Positions 17,509 through 27,115 of a stretch of DNA of 64,000 nucleotides are shown here, piece after piece. A program made the position numbers and the translations under genes. The number at the start of each line of letters is the position of its first letter. Within the stretch, counting starts at the first letter, position 1. The stretch comes from Companilactobacillus halodurans (GTDB taxonomy: Bacteria; Bacillota; Bacilli; Lactobacillales; Lactobacillaceae): assembly GCF_009600985.1 (NCBI RefSeq), contig NZ_VDFP01000003.1, positions 1 through 64,000 on the forward strand. Direction: 5' to 3'. The notes below the pieces were generated by a model, which searched no databases, was not told where the DNA came from, and worked only from the letters and a program-made list of their open reading frames with translations.

Positions 17509-18231
17509 TTGAATAATAACATTAAAAAAAGTCTAATTTCATTTACAGCTGCTGCATCATTAGCAGTAACAGGTTTAGGTCTAGCACATACAACTACAAC
17601 TAAGGCTGCTGCCCAAATCGTTTCAGAAAACGTTCCTTCAGTTGTTACAACAAAGAACGTTACAACATTGTATTCAGCTCCTAATTCAAGTGCTAAGAAT
17701 ACTGGACGTGCTTTGGCATCAAACAGTTCATGGAAAGTTGGTTCTGAAGCTGTTGATGATCAAGGAAACACATGGTACTTAGTTGCTACAAACGAATGGG
17801 TTAACGTAAATGACGTAACTATTCCTTCAGCTAAGACAGAATCAGCTGCATCATCAGATACAAGTTCAACTTCATCAGTCGATGCAGCTATCAGTACTGC
17901 TAAACAATATATTGGTACACCTTATGTATGGGGTGGTAAGACACCAAGTGGTTTCGACTGCTCAGGTTTCACATCATACGTATATCAACAAGCAACTGGT
18001 AAGAGCATTGGTTCATACACAGTAGCCCAAGAAAGTGCCGGTACACAAGAATCAGTATCACAAGCTTCAGCCGGAGACTTATTATTCTGGGGTAGCAAGG
18101 GTGCAAGTTACCACGTAGCTATCTACTTAGGTAACAACCAATACATCGCTGCACCACAACCTGGCGAATCAGTTAAGATTTCATCAATCTCAAGTTACTT
18201 CATGCCTTCATTCGCTGTTAAGGTTCTATAA
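17509..18231 (+). CDS. Secreted NlpC/P60 peptidoglycan endopeptidase
   Basis: 240 aa. Signal peptide of ~34 residues ending TKAAA; an SH3b-like domain (~45-105: NVTTLYSAPNSSAKNTGRAL, then WVNVNDVTIP); a Ser-rich linker; and a C-terminal NlpC/P60 domain with Cys151 in FDCSGF and His202 in YHVAIYLG. It should cut D-Glu to diamino acid (or Lys) bonds in peptidoglycan during growth. TTG start with GGGGGA about 8 nt upstream. Many codons are of the highly expressed type. Confidence 0.9.
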   Translation: MNNNIKKSLISFTAAASLAVTGLGLAHTTTTKAAAQIVSENVPSVVTTKNVTTLYSAPNSSAKNTGRALASNSSWKVGSEAVDDQGNTWYLVATNEWVNVNDVTIPSAKTESAASSDTSSTSSVDAAISTAKQYIGTPYVWGGKTPSGFDCSGFTSYVYQQATGKSIGSYTVAQESAGTQESVSQASAGDLLFWGSKGASYHVAIYLGNNQYIAAPQPGESVKISSISSYFMPSFAVKVL

Positions 18232-18278
18232 TTAAAATTCAAAATTCAAATCATTCTATAAATAAGTAAATAATTCGA

Positions 18279-18304
18279 GACTGCCAATTGGCAGTCTTTT
18301 TTTG
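18279..18304 (+). terminator. Terminator of the NlpC/P60 gene
   Basis: GACTGCC AATT GGCAGTC hairpin followed by nine Ts. Confidence 0.9.
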
Positions 18305-18362
18305 TACAATTTAAATTTCAAAAAATCTTCACATATTGGTATAAAAATATTCTAATTTCAAC

Positions 18363-18644
18363 GTTATTATTTAAGCATAGTCAAAAAGCAAAGAGGTGAC
18401 AGTTGATAAGATAAGATTTTCCCAAAGAAACAATCCTTTATTTGAATAGATAATGATTATTGAAAACAATCAATTAATTAATAAAAGTTAAACCCTTTAA
18501 AACATAAATTAAATATATCTCCCCCCTAAGATATAGAAATAAAAAACAATTATGAGTTATTCCCCGTAACTCATTAAAAAGAAAGAAGAGGTATTTATCT
18601 TGTTAATAAATATCGTCGCAGCCTGCTTATTAGCGGGCTTTTTT
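18363..18644 (+). ncRNA. Candidate C-rich-loop regulatory RNA, copy A
   Basis: The gap 18305-18696 carries the first of three related loci. Its 5' block (18363-18400: GTTATTATTTAAGCATAGTC, then AAAGAGGTGAC) recurs at 22759 and 23334. Two perfect hairpins with C-rich loops follow. One is TATATCT/AGATATA (18514-18520/18529-18535) with loop CCCCCCTA. The other is ATGAGTTA/TAACTCAT (18552-18559/18567-18574) with loop TTCCCCG. A terminator (AGCCTGC/GCGGGCT, then six Ts) closes it at 18620-18644. C-rich loops of this type bind SD sequences in known Firmicutes small RNAs such as RsaE. The function here is inference. Confidence 0.6.
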
Positions 18645-18734
18645 CTTGGTCAAAATTTGGTAAAATTAAAGCAAAATCTATTTGGGAGAAATGAATATGG
18701 AGAAATTGATCGCTCAAGCACTGGAATTGATTGA
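18600..18734 (+). CDS. Possible 44-aa membrane peptide overlapping the copy A terminator
   Basis: TTG 18600 lies 8 nt after AAGAGG. It opens a frame encoding an N-terminal hydrophobic stretch (LINIVAACLLAGFFLG) followed by a charged tail, ending at TGA 18732-18734 inside rpiA in another frame. The hydrophobic codons coincide with the terminator hairpin, so either the peptide or the terminator may be the true feature. No homologue is recognised. Reported at low confidence because the ribosome binding site is good. Confidence 0.25.
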   Translation: MLINIVAACLLAGFFLGQNLVKLKQNLFGRNEYGEIDRSSTGID

Positions 18735-19350
18735 ACCGAATATGACTGTCAGTTTTGGTGGTGGCAGAACAGTAGGAAGGTTGATCAAAGCTTTAGATAA
18801 GAACTTGAATTTGAAAATTGCTAGTCCTTCCGAATCAACCCGAAAACTCTGTTTAGAATTAGGCATTACCGTAGTTTCTTTAGACCAAGTTGAACGATTT
18901 GATATTGCCTTTGATGGATGCGACAGTATCGATGAAAATTTGAATGTTTTAAAAAGTAATGGTGGAATTCATACGCTTGAAAAGTTATATGCTAATTTAG
19001 CAAAACGATATGTGATTATGGCACCAGAAAGTCGTTTTGCTAAAGTTTTAAATCCAGAAGTCGTCTTAAGCGTGGAAGTTTTAGAATTAGCGATTCCTCA
19101 AGTTCTTCAAAAAGTTCAAGAATTAGGTGGAGTTGGAAAGGTTCGTCAATCTAGCGAGATTGCGGGGATGGTCCGAACAGAAAATGGCAATGGATTAGTT
19201 GATTGTCAATTCTCTGATTGGTCCAAGATAAAACAAATAAATGAAGCATTAGAACAAATGACTGGTGTTCTTGGGACATCTTATTTTGAAAATTTAGTAA
19301 CTGATGTCCTATTAGCCACAAATGATGATGTTAAACATCTAAAAAAATAA
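18697..19350 (+). CDS. rpiA: Divergent ribose-5-phosphate isomerase A
   Basis: About 217 aa. RpiA interconverts ribose-5-phosphate and ribulose-5-phosphate in the pentose phosphate pathway. The substrate-binding and catalytic pattern is kept: FDGCDSIDENLNVLKSNGG (two Asp and Lys) with Glu in LEKLYA. However, the usual GSGST and DGADEVD..KGGGGAL motifs read GGGRT and DGCDSID..KSNGGIH. It is therefore a divergent member, perhaps specialised for another sugar phosphate. The frame opens at TTG 18682; ATG 18697 has GGGAG 8 nt upstream and is preferred. Confidence 0.75.
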   Translation: MEKLIAQALELIEPNMTVSFGGGRTVGRLIKALDKNLNLKIASPSESTRKLCLELGITVVSLDQVERFDIAFDGCDSIDENLNVLKSNGGIHTLEKLYANLAKRYVIMAPESRFAKVLNPEVVLSVEVLELAIPQVLQKVQELGGVGKVRQSSEIAGMVRTENGNGLVDCQFSDWSKIKQINEALEQMTGVLGTSYFENLVTDVLLATNDDVKHLKK

Positions 19351-19376
19351 AAAGATTAGCGGATTGATAAAATCTG

Positions 19377-19387
<11 letters not shown>
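19351..19387. terminator. Bidirectional terminator between rpiA and rarA
   Basis: A 15-bp stem (AAAGATTAGCGGATT / AATCTGCTAATCTTT) followed by Ts. It overlaps the stop codon of rarA on the minus strand. Confidence 0.85.
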
Positions 19388-20714
<1,327 letters not shown>

Positions 20715-20725
20715 AGTGCCTCTTT

Positions 20726-22039
20726 TTATTTGATAGCAGTTTTAATTTTTTCTTCATTATAACCTAGTAAAATCAAAAACATAATTACATAAAGTGCCAG
20801 CGGGATTAAAGCGTAATTTAAATTGATGGCAGAGATAGTCGTTGCTGTCTGGGCTTTATTGGAAACATAACCTGATAATTGCAGCGATTCAGCGGTAATT
20901 AAACCTCCAAGTCCTAGACCTATATTAACGCCAAAGTCATCGGTTGAAGCTAAGACGCCTTCGGCTTGGATTCCCATTGAAGTACCATAACGAATCGTGT
21001 CGGCAATCATAATAGAAACAAGTCCAATAATAAAACCGCCACCAATGCAGTTGATAAGAATACCAGTAAAAAGCACAGGCAGGTTCTTCGTGTAAGTAGC
21101 GAAGGTGATGATTAGTTGTCCTACAAAGGCTGTTACGATACCCAAAAGCATCGTATTTTTCTTGCCCAATTTGGCAGAGACGAAGTAAATGGCTACGACA
21201 CCGATCAAAGCAGTCAAAGTAAAGCTATTGGCCAGTGAAACCATTGCTTCATCATGCATAATGTATTTGAAATAATAGATTGTGGTTTGGTTCTTGATTG
21301 AAGTCGTCAGCCAGTATAGGAAAATTACAATCGAGATAATAATCCAGGGTTTATTCTGCTTCAGCATCTTCCAAACAGCTGAAACTGGTTGATGATTTAT
21401 TTCCTCATTGGAATAACGTTCACGCACATGAAAGAAAGTGTTGAGAATTAGAATTAGGGAAATGACCCCAAATAAAATGATAGTTCCCAAGAATCCTTTT
21501 TGTTGATCGCCTTTACCAAAGAAGCTTACCAGAGGAATCGTAAAGACAGCAACAATGATTTGAACAGAACTACCGAAGAATTGTCTAATAACTCCTAAGA
21601 GGGTAGTTTCTTGCTCATTATTGGTCATCGTAGGCAAGATTGAGGTGATTGGTAAGTTAACAGCAGTATAAAAGAATCCTAAACCTAAGTACGTGACGTA
21701 GGCCCAAATCAATTTCCCAGAATGTGGTAGGAAATTAGGTGTCACAAAAGTTAAGACAGCGAAAATTACGTAAGGAAATGAATACCACAAGAAAAATGGT
21801 CGACTCTTGCCCCATTTGGAGTGAGTGTTATCAATCATCATTCCGATTATCAAACTTTCAAAAACATCGGCGGTTCTGGCGACAACAAATAAGATAGCAA
21901 CTTCATTTGCGGTCAAACCGAAGACGTCGGTGTAGAAGAATAGTAGGTAGGTGGTCATCATTTGGAAAACTAAATTATCGGCTGCATCACTTAAGCCATA
22001 ACTGATTCGTTCAGTTACTGAAGTCCTCCATTTGTTCAA
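20726..22039 (-). CDS. GPH-family sugar:cation symporter
   Basis: 437 aa with 12 membrane segments. The N-terminal SYGLSDAADNLVFQMMTTYLLFFYTDVFGL and the loop DNTHSKWGKSRPFFLWYSFPY are hallmarks of the glycoside-pentoside-hexuronide (MelB-like) family. It probably imports a glycoside or pentoside with a cation. There is no EIIA-like tail, so no direct PTS regulation is visible. It starts 9 nt after the stop of the YagU gene. Confidence 0.85.
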   Translation of the reverse strand: MNKWRTSVTERISYGLSDAADNLVFQMMTTYLLFFYTDVFGLTANEVAILFVVARTADVFESLIIGMMIDNTHSKWGKSRPFFLWYSFPYVIFAVLTFVTPNFLPHSGKLIWAYVTYLGLGFFYTAVNLPITSILPTMTNNEQETTLLGVIRQFFGSSVQIIVAVFTIPLVSFFGKGDQQKGFLGTIILFGVISLILILNTFFHVRERYSNEEINHQPVSAVWKMLKQNKPWIIISIVIFLYWLTTSIKNQTTIYYFKYIMHDEAMVSLANSFTLTALIGVVAIYFVSAKLGKKNTMLLGIVTAFVGQLIITFATYTKNLPVLFTGILINCIGGGFIIGLVSIMIADTIRYGTSMGIQAEGVLASTDDFGVNIGLGLGGLITAESLQLSGYVSNKAQTATTISAINLNYALIPLALYVIMFLILLGYNEEKIKTAIK

Positions 22040-22048
22040 AGGCGGCTC

Positions 22049-22561
22049 CTATTTTTGTTCAGTCAAACGACGGTAAAGTTCACGTCCAACGATGTCGTTT
22101 GTCCACATCCAAGCGATATGGCCGAGAGCTTCTGAAATGTGTTCCTCAGTTGGTTGATCCTTAGGACTAGGTACAGTCTTCATCATTGGCATGATTCCGA
22201 TGTGAAAGGCAACCCAGATTGCTAGTCCAAAGATAGCTCCAGAACCCTTTCTAATGAATGGTTTGTATTGGGCTAAAACTTCATAAATGATAGCAAAGGA
22301 AGTTGAGAAGCCAAAGTGCATGAGAAAACTTGCCCAAGGCATTTGTTGATGAGAATAAGTATATGTACCTCGAGTGATCTTTTGTGGAATACCGAATTGT
22401 TCTAATAATGTTTGTGGAGGGTTAACGGCATCACGTTCTGGTGTACGTGGTGGCAAGACATTTTCCCAACCTAATTTAACGAAACCTGAAAAAATACCGG
22501 CAGCAGTACCAGCAATTAAAGCAGCTTTCAAATCGACTTTTTGACTCTTAGTTAATTTCAT
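22049..22561 (-). CDS. YagU family inner-membrane protein
   Basis: About 170 aa with an N-terminal membrane helix (LKAALIAGTAAGIFSGFVKLGWE), the conserved LPPRTPERDAVNPPQ segment, more helices near 80-125, and the HIAWMWTNDIVGRELYRR ending of the YagU/DUF1440 family. In E. coli YagU is linked to acid resistance. ATG 22561 has GAGAGGA 7 nt upstream; the frame also extends to TTG 22567, where the spacing is too short. Probably co-transcribed with the downstream GPH symporter. Confidence 0.8.
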   Translation of the reverse strand: MKLTKSQKVDLKAALIAGTAAGIFSGFVKLGWENVLPPRTPERDAVNPPQTLLEQFGIPQKITRGTYTYSHQQMPWASFLMHFGFSTSFAIIYEVLAQYKPFIRKGSGAIFGLAIWVAFHIGIMPMMKTVPSPKDQPTEEHISEALGHIAWMWTNDIVGRELYRRLTEQK

Positions 22562-22758
22562 ACTCAAATCCTCTCTTCTATTTAATAATTAATATTTCTA
22601 TTAAATTATAAATCAGCTAGAAATCGAATTCAGGTAATTAGTCTTATTAGAGCTGATTGTTTTCAAAAGAGGGGTGATAGGGATTACATGGTCACAAATT
22701 CTTCATATATTGTTATAAATTAATTCGTACTTTGGGAACTGTATATTCATAAATTCCC

Positions 22759-23184
22759 GTTATTATTTAAGCATAGTCAAAAACAAAGAAGCAAAGAGGT
22801 GACCGGATGGACGAACCAAACGCTTTTCAAAGAAACAAACCTTTAAAATAAATAACTTAAACTATGAATGAATATTAATCCCCTTAAAATTTATAACAAC
22901 AGATACTTTTGAAAGAAGTGACCGAATGAAATTGGAAATTCCCTGTAAAAATTATTTTCTTAAATAACTCACTTTACACATGAATAGAAATAAACCCTTA
23001 TAAATAAATACTCTATTTTTAAAAAAGTTTAATCCCCTTATAAAATATACATAAATGAAAAACTTTGATTATCTCCCCCCTAAGATATAAAAGTTAATTT
23101 CCTAAAAACAATTTGATATTTATTCCCCCTAAATAAATATCACAAAAATGAAAAGAACCTACTTCCCCGGTAGGCTCTTTTTAG
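22759..23184 (+). ncRNA. Candidate C-rich-loop regulatory RNA, copy B (long, internally repeated)
   Basis: The second locus, in the 1.5-kb gene-free region between YagU and oppF. It starts with the same block as copy A (GTTATTATTTAAGCATAGTC at 22759, AAAGAGGTGAC to 22803). The C-rich hairpins are TATCT/AGATA (23070-23074/23083-23087, loop CCCCCCTA) and GATATTTATT/AATAAATATC (23115-23124/23132-23141, loop CCCCCTA). The terminator at 23152-23183 carries loop TTCCCCG. Between block and hairpins, the motif ATCCCCTTATAAA recurs in variants near 22878, 22939, 22994 and 23032. The block GAGGTGACCGGATGGA (22796-22811) recurs as GAAGTGACCGAATGAA near 22915. A 14-codon frame starts at ATG 22807; it may be a peptide or incidental. 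Confidence 0.6.
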
Positions 23185-23333
23185 TTGTGTCAGTAAATAT
23201 AAAAGTTATTAAGTTCTATTGTGTATTGTTTTGACGGGATTTAGAAATTTGCTCATGGAAATAAGAATAATATTTCTTCACAATTAATTACTATTTCTTT
23301 CTAATTTTCCAAATGGTATATTCATAAATTCCC

Positions 23334-23537
23334 GTTATTATATAAGCATAGTCAAGCAACAAGAGGTGACTCGATGACTATAAATAAAACAATAGATAAT
23401 AAAACTTAATAACATGAATTTTTTCATATATCTCCTCCCCCTAAGATGATATATAGAATTTAAAAAGAAAGAAGAAAAGCCTATGAAAATTACAAATAAT
23501 ATGAAAAGAGCTAGCCAATTGGCTAGCTCTTTTACTT
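23334..23537 (+). ncRNA. Candidate C-rich-loop regulatory RNA, copy C
   Basis: The third locus. The 5' block (GTTATTATATAAGCATAGTC, AAGAGGTGAC, 23334-23370) and the preceding GGTATATTCATAAATTCCC match copy B. The C-rich hairpin is ATATATC/GATATAT (23426-23432/23448-23454) with a 15-nt loop containing TCCTCCCCCT. A perfect 13-bp terminator (AAAAGAGCTAGCC/GGCTAGCTCTTTT) closes it at 23504-23533. An 11-codon frame (ATG 23374) follows the SD-like block; its peptide is unlike that of copy B. Confidence 0.6.
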
Positions 23538-23671
23538 GTGAGTTATGAAATAATATTTTTTTGGATTTTGGATTCTTCGATGTGTGTTGTGTAATGCGAA
23601 TAACGTGGTTATGCGTTATTTTTTGGGGATTTTTTTCGTGTGTGTATGTGGTTCTTTGGAGAATGGTGCGT

Positions 23672-23712
23672 AAAGCATAAAAGTGAAGTGGGAGGTTTCG
23701 CTTTTATGCTTT
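23672..23712. repeat. 16-bp hairpin with a GGGAGG loop
   Basis: AAAGCATAAAAGTGAA pairs with TTCGCTTTTATGCTTT (23672-23687 with 23697-23712; one G-T pair) around GTGGGAGGT. It sits just before the hairpin array. On the minus strand the loop reads ACCTCCCAC. No T tail follows on the plus strand. Confidence 0.6.
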
Positions 23713-23728
23713 ATTGGTTTACTGAAAC

Positions 23729-24099
23729 GAGTTGCGAGCAACAGATTCTTGCGCTTTGCTACACTTCCCAAATCACTCACAAAGTACGTGAGCAATTCGT
23801 GAAGTTAGGCAAATGCTCAGAATCTAAGCGTTGCTCTCCACTCTCTAACTAAAACGAGCTGCAGAAGGGCAATTCTCTCCAGATAGCTACGCTTCCCAAA
23901 TCACTCGCAAAGTACGCGAGCAATTCGTGAAGCTAGGCTATCCTCCGAGAATTAAACGCCCTTCTTCCACTCTCTGATTGAAACGAGCTACAGACAACAG
24001 GACTCTGCGGTTATCCAGGCTCTGTAAACCACTCACAAAGTACGTGAGTAATTTCCAGAGCCCAGATAATCCTCAAGTCCTAAGCGTTGTCTTTCGCTC
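23729..24099. repeat. Tandem array of three ~116-nt hairpins with private, covarying stems
   Basis: Three units (23729-23843, 23856-23972, 23985-24099) are joined by the linker CTCTCTRAYTRAAACGAG. All share the tip, CTCAC-AAAGTAC-GTGAG in units 1 and 3 and CTCGC-AAAGTAC-GCGAG in unit 2 (a compensatory change). The long stems differ completely yet pair within each unit. Unit 1 has GAGCAAC/GTTGCTC and AGATTCT/AGAATCT. Unit 2 has AGAAGGGC/GCCCTTCT, AATTCTC/GAGAATT and GATAGC/GCTATC. Unit 3 has AGACAAC/GTTGTCT, AGGACT/AGTCCT, TTATC/GATAA and GGCTCTG/CAGAGCC. The last unit ends at the oppF stop codon, so the array is the 3' untranslated region of the opp operon. Function unknown. Confidence 0.75.
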
Positions 24100-24100
24100 T

Positions 24101-25027
24101 CTATTTTTTAAAGCTTGCTGCTTTTTCATCATTACAATACAAGAAATGTCCAGGTAATACTTCTTGTAATCTTTGATCATCTTGAAAGTGGTTCTTGTGA
24201 TCAAAACTGATTCTTGTCCGTTTCTTTTCGACTTCTGGATCGGGGACAGGGATGGCTGATAGTAGACTTTGTGTGTAGGGATGTAATGGATTTTTGTAGA
24301 TTTCGTTTGAGCCTGCTAGTTCAACTATCTTTCCTCGATACATAACGGCGATACGGTCACTGATGTACTTAACCATGGACAAATCGTGGGCGATGAAGAG
24401 GTAGGTCAGGTTTTGTTGTTTTTGAATGTCTTGCATCAAGTTAACTACTTGAGCTTGAATCGAAACATCAAGTGCTGAGATTGGTTCATCGGCGATGATG
24501 AATTGGGGGTTAACGGCTAAGGCACGGGCGATTCCGATACGTTGTCTTTGACCACCAGAAAATTCATACGGATAACGAGTCATGTGTTCTGGATTCAGGT
24601 TAACTTCGTCGAGTAATTCACGGACTCTTTGGTCACGTTCTTGTTCATTTTTTACTAGACCGTGAACGTCGAGTCCTTCGGCAATGATGTCCTTAACTTT
24701 CATTCTAGGATTTAATGAAGCATAAGGATCTTGGAAAATCATCTGCATTTCACGACGGAATTCCTTCATCTTTGGACCATGAGTTTTGATTTTACTAATG
24801 TCTTGACCATTGAAGAAGATGTGGCCATCAGTTGGATTGTAAAGTCGGATGATACTACGACCAGTAGTACTCTTACCGGAACCAGATTCACCAACTAGTC
24901 CAAAAGTTTCACCTTTGTAGATATCAAAGGATACATCATCAACGGCCTTAACTTCATTAGGTTTGCCAATATTGAAATACTGTTTGAGATTTTTAACGGA
25001 TACGATTACTTCTCTTTCATCTGCCAT
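24101..25027 (-). CDS. oppF: Oligopeptide ABC transporter ATPase OppF
   Basis: 308 aa. Walker [10 protein letters not shown] (~43-51), signature [15 protein letters not shown], Walker [13 protein letters not shown] and the C-terminal oligopeptide-transporter extension with [19 protein letters not shown]. One of two ATPases powering peptide import. It overlaps oppD by one base. The usual C-terminal cysteine motif is partly seen as LYCNDEKAA. The stop codon lies in the hairpin-array junction motif. Confidence 0.95.
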   Translation of the reverse strand: MADEREVIVSVKNLKQYFNIGKPNEVKAVDDVSFDIYKGETFGLVGESGSGKSTTGRSIIRLYNPTDGHIFFNGQDISKIKTHGPKMKEFRREMQMIFQDPYASLNPRMKVKDIIAEGLDVHGLVKNEQERDQRVRELLDEVNLNPEHMTRYPYEFSGGQRQRIGIARALAVNPQFIIADEPISALDVSIQAQVVNLMQDIQKQQNLTYLFIAHDLSMVKYISDRIAVMYRGKIVELAGSNEIYKNPLHPYTQSLLSAIPVPDPEVEKKRTRISFDHKNHFQDDQRLQEVLPGHFLYCNDEKAASFKK

Positions 25028-26073
25028 TATTTCGCATTGCCTCCTAATTTCTTAAATTTTGCGTAGCGGTTGAGAATGCCGGCTGGTGGGGTAACTTTTG
25101 GTGCGTTGGGATGCAATAGCCAGGTTGCAGCGTAATGATTTTTAGATACTTTGAAAAATGGTGGTTGTTGTTCCTCATCAATTTCCATCGCATAAGCATT
25201 ACGAGGTGCAAAGGCATCTCCCTTTGGTGGATTCAATAAGTTTGGTGGAGTACCAGGAATTGAATTCAAGCGAGCATCTTCATTCGTATCAAGTGTTGGC
25301 ATTGAATCCAATAAGCCCCATGTGTAAGGGTGTTGAGGATTGTAGAAGACATCATTTATCGAACCATATTCGACAAAGCGTCCGGCGTACATAACTGCGA
25401 CACGGTCAGCAATTCCGGCAACAACACCCAAGTCGTGGGTGATGAAGATGATTGAAGTACCGATTTTTTGTTGCAATTCTCTTAATAAGTCGATGATTTC
25501 AGCTTGAACAGTAACATCCAAGGCTGTTGTTGGTTCATCGGCAATGAGGATTTCAGGGTAGTCAACGATTGCGATTGCGATAACGATACGTTGTCTTTGT
25601 CCACCTGAAAATTGGTGAGGGTAGTCTTTCATTCTAGCTTTAGGATTAGGAATACCTACCAAGCGTAAAACTTCTTCAGCACGTTTCAGTGCATCCTTTT
25701 TGGAAACTTCGTTGTGAATCAATAGAGGTTCAGCAACTTGTTTACCAATTGTCATAGTTGGATCAAGCGAAGTCATTGGGTCTTGGAAAATCATGGAAAT
25801 TTTGTTTCCACGAATCTTGTCCATTTCCTTTTCGCTTTCTTGCAAGAGGTCATCTCCGTGATAGAGGACCTCTCCTTTTGAGATAGTAGCGTTTGATGCG
25901 AGTAATTGAATGATTGAACGAACTGTGATGGACTTACCAGAACCAGATTCACCAACGATAGCTAAGGTTTCACCGGCGTTTAAATGGAAGTTAACACCAC
26001 GGATAGCATGAACAACACCGTTATAGGTATCAAAGTCTACATGCAAATCTTTTACTTCTAGAATTTTATCCAT
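25027..26073 (-). CDS. oppD: Oligopeptide ABC transporter ATPase OppD
   Basis: 348 aa. Walker [10 protein letters not shown], signature [15 protein letters not shown], Walker [14 protein letters not shown], and the OppD/DppD C-terminal segment [16 protein letters not shown] with [17 protein letters not shown]. The C-terminal four-cysteine Fe-S motif seen in many OppD proteins is absent ([17 protein letters not shown]), as in other lactobacilli. Confidence 0.95.
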   Translation of the reverse strand: MDKILEVKDLHVDFDTYNGVVHAIRGVNFHLNAGETLAIVGESGSGKSITVRSIIQLLASNATISKGEVLYHGDDLLQESEKEMDKIRGNKISMIFQDPMTSLDPTMTIGKQVAEPLLIHNEVSKKDALKRAEEVLRLVGIPNPKARMKDYPHQFSGGQRQRIVIAIAIVDYPEILIADEPTTALDVTVQAEIIDLLRELQQKIGTSIIFITHDLGVVAGIADRVAVMYAGRFVEYGSINDVFYNPQHPYTWGLLDSMPTLDTNEDARLNSIPGTPPNLLNPPKGDAFAPRNAYAMEIDEEQQPPFFKVSKNHYAATWLLHPNAPKVTPPAGILNRYAKFKKLGGNAK

Positions 26074-26089
26074 TGCGATTTCTCCTTAG

Positions 26090-27115
26090 TTAGTGTTCTG
26101 ATGATTGTGGGTCAAAGGCATCACGTAAACCATCACCAAGAAGGTTAGTGGCAATCATGATAATACTCAAGATAATAGCTGGAGCCCACATTTGATATGG
26201 TAAGAATCTGAAGGCTTTTTGACCATCTGATAAAAGTGTACCTAATGATGCGTTTGGTGCTGGAATACCAATACCAATGAAACTTAGGAAAGCTTCAAAG
26301 AAAATGGCATTCGGAATTGTAAACATTGTTTGAATAATAATTGTTGATGAAAGGTTTGGAATCAAGTGCTTAGTAGCAATCTTAGTTGAGGATTCACCAA
26401 GTGTCCGTGCAGCTAAGATATATTCTTGCTCTTTCAATTGGAAAGTCTGCGCCCGAATCAGACGAGCCATCGTGACCCAACCAGTAATAGCAATCGCAAT
26501 AACGATTGAAGTAAGTCCTGGCTTTAAGATAATCATCATCAAGATAACAACGATCAAGTTAGGGATTGAAGAAACGATTTCAACGATACGTTGCATGAAT
26601 GTATCAGTTTTGCCGCCTTTCCAACCAGAAACGATACCATAAGGTACCCCGATTAGAAGGTCAACTAAAGTAGCTAAAATAGCAACGACTAGTGAAAGTC
26701 TTGTACCATAAATGATTCTAGATAGGAGATCACGCCCTAAGTAATCAGTACCGAGGATGTGAACTTCACTACCAGAAACTCCGGCTTGCTTATAAGCATC
26801 GACCATGTGACCACCCATATTTTGATAACCATTCATACCAGGGATATTCAGGTTACCCAACTTTGGAGGCAAGTTAGACATGGTAACTTGTTGAGCATTA
26901 GGATTATAAGGTGCAATGATTGGGGCAAAGATGGAAACTAAAAGAATGATTGAAAGTAGGGTCAAACAAACGACCGCAACTTTATTCTTGAATAAACGAC
27001 GACGAACATCTTGCATGTAAGTCAGTGAAGGAGTACCAATTTTTTCTTGCTCTTTGTTGTTGTCATTGTGTACTAATTTAAATTTTTCCTTAGGAATTTG
27101 AGGAATCTGTTCCAT
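26090..27115 (-). CDS. oppC: Oligopeptide ABC transporter permease OppC
   Basis: 341 aa. A cytoplasmic N-terminus is followed by a membrane helix (KVAVVCLTLLSIILLVSIFAPIIAPYNP), an extracellular loop, and the five-helix permease core with the EAA motif (ARTLGESSTKIATKHLIPNL). It overlaps oppB by one base. Confidence 0.95.
   Translation of the reverse strand: MEQIPQIPKEKFKLVHNDNNKEQEKIGTPSLTYMQDVRRRLFKNKVAVVCLTLLSIILLVSIFAPIIAPYNPNAQQVTMSNLPPKLGNLNIPGMNGYQNMGGHMVDAYKQAGVSGSEVHILGTDYLGRDLLSRIIYGTRLSLVVAILATLVDLLIGVPYGIVSGWKGGKTDTFMQRIVEIVSSIPNLIVVILMMIILKPGLTSIVIAIAITGWVTMARLIRAQTFQLKEQEYILAARTLGESSTKIATKHLIPNLSSTIIIQTMFTIPNAIFFEAFLSFIGIGIPAPNASLGTLLSDGQKAFRFLPYQMWAPAIILSIIMIATNLLGDGLRDAFDPQSSEH

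Noticed and set aside
23640..23852. 70-aa open frame on the plus strand
   Set aside because: It runs through the 23672 hairpin and the first unit of the hairpin array. The composition is dictated by the inverted repeats and no SD is present.
23724..24105. CRISPR array
   Set aside because: Repeat period is ~128 bp, the shared parts are scattered within each unit, and the variable parts pair with each other inside a unit. No cas genes nearby.
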